From positions 1-7,203 of the forward strand of contig JBJEPV010000160.1 in NCBI GenBank assembly GCA_051881415.1: a stretch of 7,203 nucleotides of DNA, in the 5' to 3' direction. The DNA is from Fimenecus sp051881415. GTDB lineage: Bacteria > Bacillota > Clostridia > Oscillospirales > Acutalibacteraceae. Position numbers and translations under genes: made by a program. The notes beneath the pieces were generated by a model. The model was not told where the DNA came from. It worked only from the letters and a program-made list of their open reading frames with translations, and ran no database searches. Below are positions 4,909 to 7,203 of the stretch, piece after piece (positions within the stretch are counted from its first letter, which is position 1; each line of letters begins with the position of its first letter).

Positions 4909-6897
4909 TTACGAAATATCCGCCAAATCGAGATACAAATAGCCGTTTTCGGCGATATGGTCTTTGCGCCCCTGCAAATTGTCGCCCAACAGCAAATCGA
5001 ACTTTTCGGCGACGGCCTCGGGCGAATAATCCGGCTCCACTTTAATGAGGCGGCGTGTTTTCGGGTTCATGGTGGTCAGCCACATCATATCCGCTTCGTT
5101 TTCACCAAGCCCTTTGGAGCGTTGAACGGTATATTTGCGGTCACCGATTTCTGCAAGCGCCTCCTGCTTTTCCTTTTCGGTATAGCAGAACCACGTTTCG
5201 TCTTTGGTGTTGATTTCGTACAGCGGCGATTCGGCGATAAACACCTTGCCCTCGCGAATAAGCGTCGGCATCAGCCGATAAATCATCGTCAAAATCAGCG
5301 TGCGGATTTGGAACCCGTCGACATCGGCATCGGTACAAATGATGACCTTGCTCCAACGCAAGTTCTCGAGATTAAACGAGGAAAGCTCTTTGTTTGCCTT
5401 GCCCGTGACCTCCACGCCGCAACCGAGGACTTTGACCAGATCGGTGATAATATCGTTTTTAAAGATTTTGTTGTATTCCGCTTTTAAGCAGTTGAGAATT
5501 TTGCCGCGCACGGGGATAATCGCCTGAAAAGCCGAGTCGCGTGCCTGTTTACAAGCGCCCAGCGCCGAGTCGCCCTCCACGATGAAAATTTCGCGTTCGT
5601 TGACATCTTTGGAACGACAATCCACGAACTTTTCGACGCGGCTGGTTAAATCGTTGCCCGTTTGGAGCGTCTTTTTGATGTTCAGGCGCGTCGTTTCCGC
5701 CTTAATGCGCGAACGCATATTGATTAAAATTTGGTTGGCGATTTTTTCGGCTTCCAGCGGATTTTCAATAAAATAGACCTCCAACTGATGGCGGAAAAAT
5801 TCGGTCATCGCCTCTTGTATAAACTTGTTGGTAATCGCCTTTTTGGTTTGGTTTTCGTAAGAGGTCTGTGTGGAAAACGAGGAAACCACCAAAATCAGGC
5901 AATCCTCAATATCCTGAAAATTGATTTTGCTGTCGGTTTTTAAATATTTGCTGTTCGCCTTTAAATAGGCGTCAATCTGCGACACAAACGCACTTCTGAC
6001 CGCCTTTTCGGGCGCACCGCCATGCTCCAAAAAGCTGGAATTGTGGTAATACTCTTTCATCTGCTTTTTGTTGGAAAAGCACAGCGCGGCGTTGATTTTG
6101 ACCTTGTATTCGGGCTTGTCCGCGCGGTCGCGGCCTTTGCGCTCGGTCTGCCAATACTGCACGGAGGAGAAAATCTCGTCCTCGGCGGCAAATTCCTTGA
6201 CATAATCGACAATGCCGTTTTCGTAAAGGTATTCGTAGGTATCAAAGGTATTGCCGCTTACCTGGTCTTTCAAAATAAAGCGCACACCTTCGTTTACAAC
6301 CGCTTGGCGTTTAATCGTTTCCTGATAATAGGACAGCGGAATGTCAATATCGGTAAACACCTTTAAATCGGGTTTCCAATGAATGCGCGAGCCTGTATCG
6401 CGCTTGTTGTACGGCTCTTTTACCAAATCGCCGTCGGGGTTGCCCTCTTTAAAGTGCATTAAATACCGCGTGCCGTTTTTGTGGATTTCCGCCTCCATAT
6501 ATTCCGACGCGTACTGTGTGGAGCAAAGGCCCAAGCCGTTTAACCCCAACGAATACTCGTAACTGCCGCCGTTGTTGGTATTGTATTTGCCGCCCGCGTA
6601 CAGTTCGCAGAACACCAATTCCCAGTTGTAGCGCTTTTCCTTTTCGTTATAGTCCATCGGAATGCCGCGGCCGAAGTCCTGCACCTCAATGGATTTGTCT
6701 AAATAGCGTGTGACAATGATTTTGTCGCCGTGCCCCTCGCGCGCCTCATCAATGGAATTCGAGAGAATTTCAAACACCGCGTGTTTACAGCCGTCAATCC
6801 CGTCCGAGCCGAAAATAACGGCGGGGCGTTTGCGGACGCGGTCGGCGCCTTTTAATTGGGATATACTTTCTTCGGTGTACTCCGCTTTTTTAGCCAT
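4909..6897 (-). CDS. parE: Type IIA DNA topoisomerase subunit B (ParE/GyrB type)
   Basis: This 662-aa ATPase subunit partners with the A subunit encoded next. The GHKL ATPase domain shows E43-I-L-S-N47-S-I-D (general base and Mg ligand), D74-F-G-R-G, the glycine-rich lid LGLNGLG (117-123) and the Q350-T-K lysine motif. The TOPRIM domain shows VEGDSALG (E441), PVRGKILN (462-469) and TDADVDG (522-528) with the metal-binding acids, then QRSKGLGEN (592-600) and the tail ending LADIS. Length is normal for ParE and short GyrB. Odd residues are Asn for the usual lid His, FQ for SH after DADVDG, and RSKGLGEN for R(Y/F)KGLGEM. These match, as I recall, a divergent clostridial topoisomerase group usually present beside true gyrase. 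The ATG start has a purine-rich AAAAAGGA about 12 nt upstream, slightly long. The symbol is provisional. Confidence 0.93.
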   Translation of the reverse strand: MAKKAEYTEESISQLKGADRVRKRPAVIFGSDGIDGCKHAVFEILSNSIDEAREGHGDKIIVTRYLDKSIEVQDFGRGIPMDYNEKEKRYNWELVFCELYAGGKYNTNNGGSYEYSLGLNGLGLCSTQYASEYMEAEIHKNGTRYLMHFKEGNPDGDLVKEPYNKRDTGSRIHWKPDLKVFTDIDIPLSYYQETIKRQAVVNEGVRFILKDQVSGNTFDTYEYLYENGIVDYVKEFAAEDEIFSSVQYWQTERKGRDRADKPEYKVKINAALCFSNKKQMKEYYHNSSFLEHGGAPEKAVRSAFVSQIDAYLKANSKYLKTDSKINFQDIEDCLILVVSSFSTQTSYENQTKKAITNKFIQEAMTEFFRHQLEVYFIENPLEAEKIANQILINMRSRIKAETTRLNIKKTLQTGNDLTSRVEKFVDCRSKDVNEREIFIVEGDSALGACKQARDSAFQAIIPVRGKILNCLKAEYNKIFKNDIITDLVKVLGCGVEVTGKANKELSSFNLENLRWSKVIICTDADVDGFQIRTLILTMIYRLMPTLIREGKVFIAESPLYEINTKDETWFCYTEKEKQEALAEIGDRKYTVQRSKGLGENEADMMWLTTMNPKTRRLIKVEPDYSPEAVAEKFDLLLGDNLQGRKDHIAENGYLYLDLADIS

Positions 6898-6935
6898 AGC
6901 GTAAATGCATCCTTTTTCTGTAAATTCAAAATTGC

Positions 6936-6974
6936 AAAAAATTACCGCTATATATTTTACACGATATATAGCGG
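6936..6974 (-). terminator. Inverted repeat after the DUF1653-type gene: terminator and/or operator
   Basis: On the minus strand CCGCTATATA and TATATAGCGG form a perfect 10-bp stem with a 10-nt loop (6945-6974). TAA and six T (6936-6941) follow. It lies 21 nt past the stop at 6996, so it can end that transcript. It also covers the -10 box and likely start site of the topoisomerase promoter, where an operator would sit. The AT-rich stem is only moderately stable. Confidence 0.55.
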
Positions 6975-6983
6975 TTTCGTCAA
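6954..6983 (-). promoter_or_regulatory. Probable promoter of the topoisomerase subunit B gene
   Basis: TTGACG (6978-6983) and TAAAAT (6954-6959) on the minus strand are 18 nt apart, one mismatch each from consensus. Transcription would start near 6947, about 50 nt before the start codon. The -10 box lies inside the inverted repeat at 6945-6974. Confidence 0.6.
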
Positions 6984-6995
6984 GTTTATTTCGGC

Positions 6996-7203
6996 TTATT
7001 TTGTGTTATTGCCGATAAATTCAAAGCGTTGTACGGTTTTTCCGTTCTTTTCTACGGTTTCGTTCCACATGGAAACAGGCCGCACCCACAATTTGCCCTC
7101 ACCGTAAGGTGAGGGGAATTGAACCCGATATGGTTTAAAACGGTATATTTTTCGCCTGAACTGCGTTAAAAATCTTGCCATACGGCAGTATGGCGGCGAT
7201 TTT
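6996..7203 (-). CDS. C-terminal part of a DUF1653-family protein, partial and possibly broken
   Basis: The frame is open from the window edge to the stop at 6996 (68 residues visible). An internal ATG at 7181 would give 61 aa. The last 36 residues (from Y at 7106) carry the DUF1653 signature: YGEGKLWVRPVSMWNETVE, then G-K-x-V-x-R-F-E. The family's function is not established. The preceding family part, which should look like YRHFKG followed by HSET and a VVY-x-ALYG block, is not visible in any of the three frames up to the edge. Instead there is basic sequence (ARFLTQFRRKIYRFKPYRV) over DNA with two palindromes. Either a repeat has fused in frame to the gene end, or this is a decayed copy. 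It lies upstream of, and probably separately terminated from, the topoisomerase genes. Confidence 0.55.
   Translation of the reverse strand, partial: KSPPYCRMARFLTQFRRKIYRFKPYRVQFPSPYGEGKLWVRPVSMWNETVEKNGKTVQRFEFIGNNTK
7096..7115. repeat. Palindrome CCCTCACC-GTAA-GGTGAGGG
   Basis: Perfect 8-bp arms with a 4-nt loop. It lies exactly where recognisable DUF1653 sequence begins (7106), so one arm codes for the conserved YGEG segment. It could mark the junction with an inserted repeat. Confidence 0.6.
7177..7194. repeat. Palindrome GCCATAC-GGCA-GTATGGC
   Basis: Perfect 7-bp arms with a 4-nt loop near the window edge, upstream of the DUF1653-like part. Together with 7096-7115 it suggests that about 7096-7203 belongs to a palindromic repeat element running past the window. 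Confidence 0.5.

Noticed and set aside
6884..6916. Six-codon upstream frame (MHLRYG) overlapping the subunit B start, as a translational leader.
   Set aside because: The overlap is real, but its ATG has no properly spaced ribosome binding site; chance is the simpler explanation.

Overview
The window looks like chromosomal DNA of a gut- or rumen-type Clostridia, most likely near Oscillospiraceae/Ruminococcaceae. This is inferred from four things: a surface protein with a cohesin-like domain and Cys-rich repeats, a divergent type IIA topoisomerase pair, a DUF1653-type protein end, and many small GC-rich palindromic repeats between genes. All recognisable genes lie on the minus strand, so transcription runs from high to low coordinates. 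No rRNA, tRNA, CRISPR, phage or transposase gene is visible.

In transcription order: the right edge holds the end of a DUF1653-family protein (stop at 6996). Its upstream part is not family-like and contains two palindromes. A 30-bp inverted repeat follows, which could terminate that gene and also overlaps the probable promoter of the next. Then come the ATPase/TOPRIM subunit (ParE/GyrB type, 4909-6897) and the DNA-cleaving subunit (ParC/GyrA type, 2217-4457) of a type IIA topoisomerase. They would form an A2B2 enzyme that relaxes or unlinks DNA using ATP. Catalytic residues are present in both, but several normally invariant neighbours are changed, and the A subunit lacks a recognisable GyrA box.

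The gap between the two subunits (4458-4908) is filled by a tandem array of short units bounded by GTAGGG-like and CCCTAC ends, most of them with one or two hairpins. Related units lie at 1-72, 1824-1954 and 1975-2046. Their hairpin arms differ between copies but stay complementary. Another palindromic element (2082-2171) lies downstream of the A-subunit gene.

The left part holds a 409-aa secreted protein (249-1478): signal peptide, cohesin-like domain, five about 40-aa C-x9-C-x2-C repeats, and a variant sortase-type C-terminus. It has a textbook sigma-A promoter (TTGACA-17-TATAAT), a leader of about 190 nt and a strong terminator-like hairpin. Two nearly identical 72-bp repeat units flank this whole transcription unit.

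I see no clear new multi-gene system. The points most worth checking are the covarying double-hairpin repeat family, the divergent topoisomerase pair, and the DUF1653 gene end joined to repeat-like DNA.
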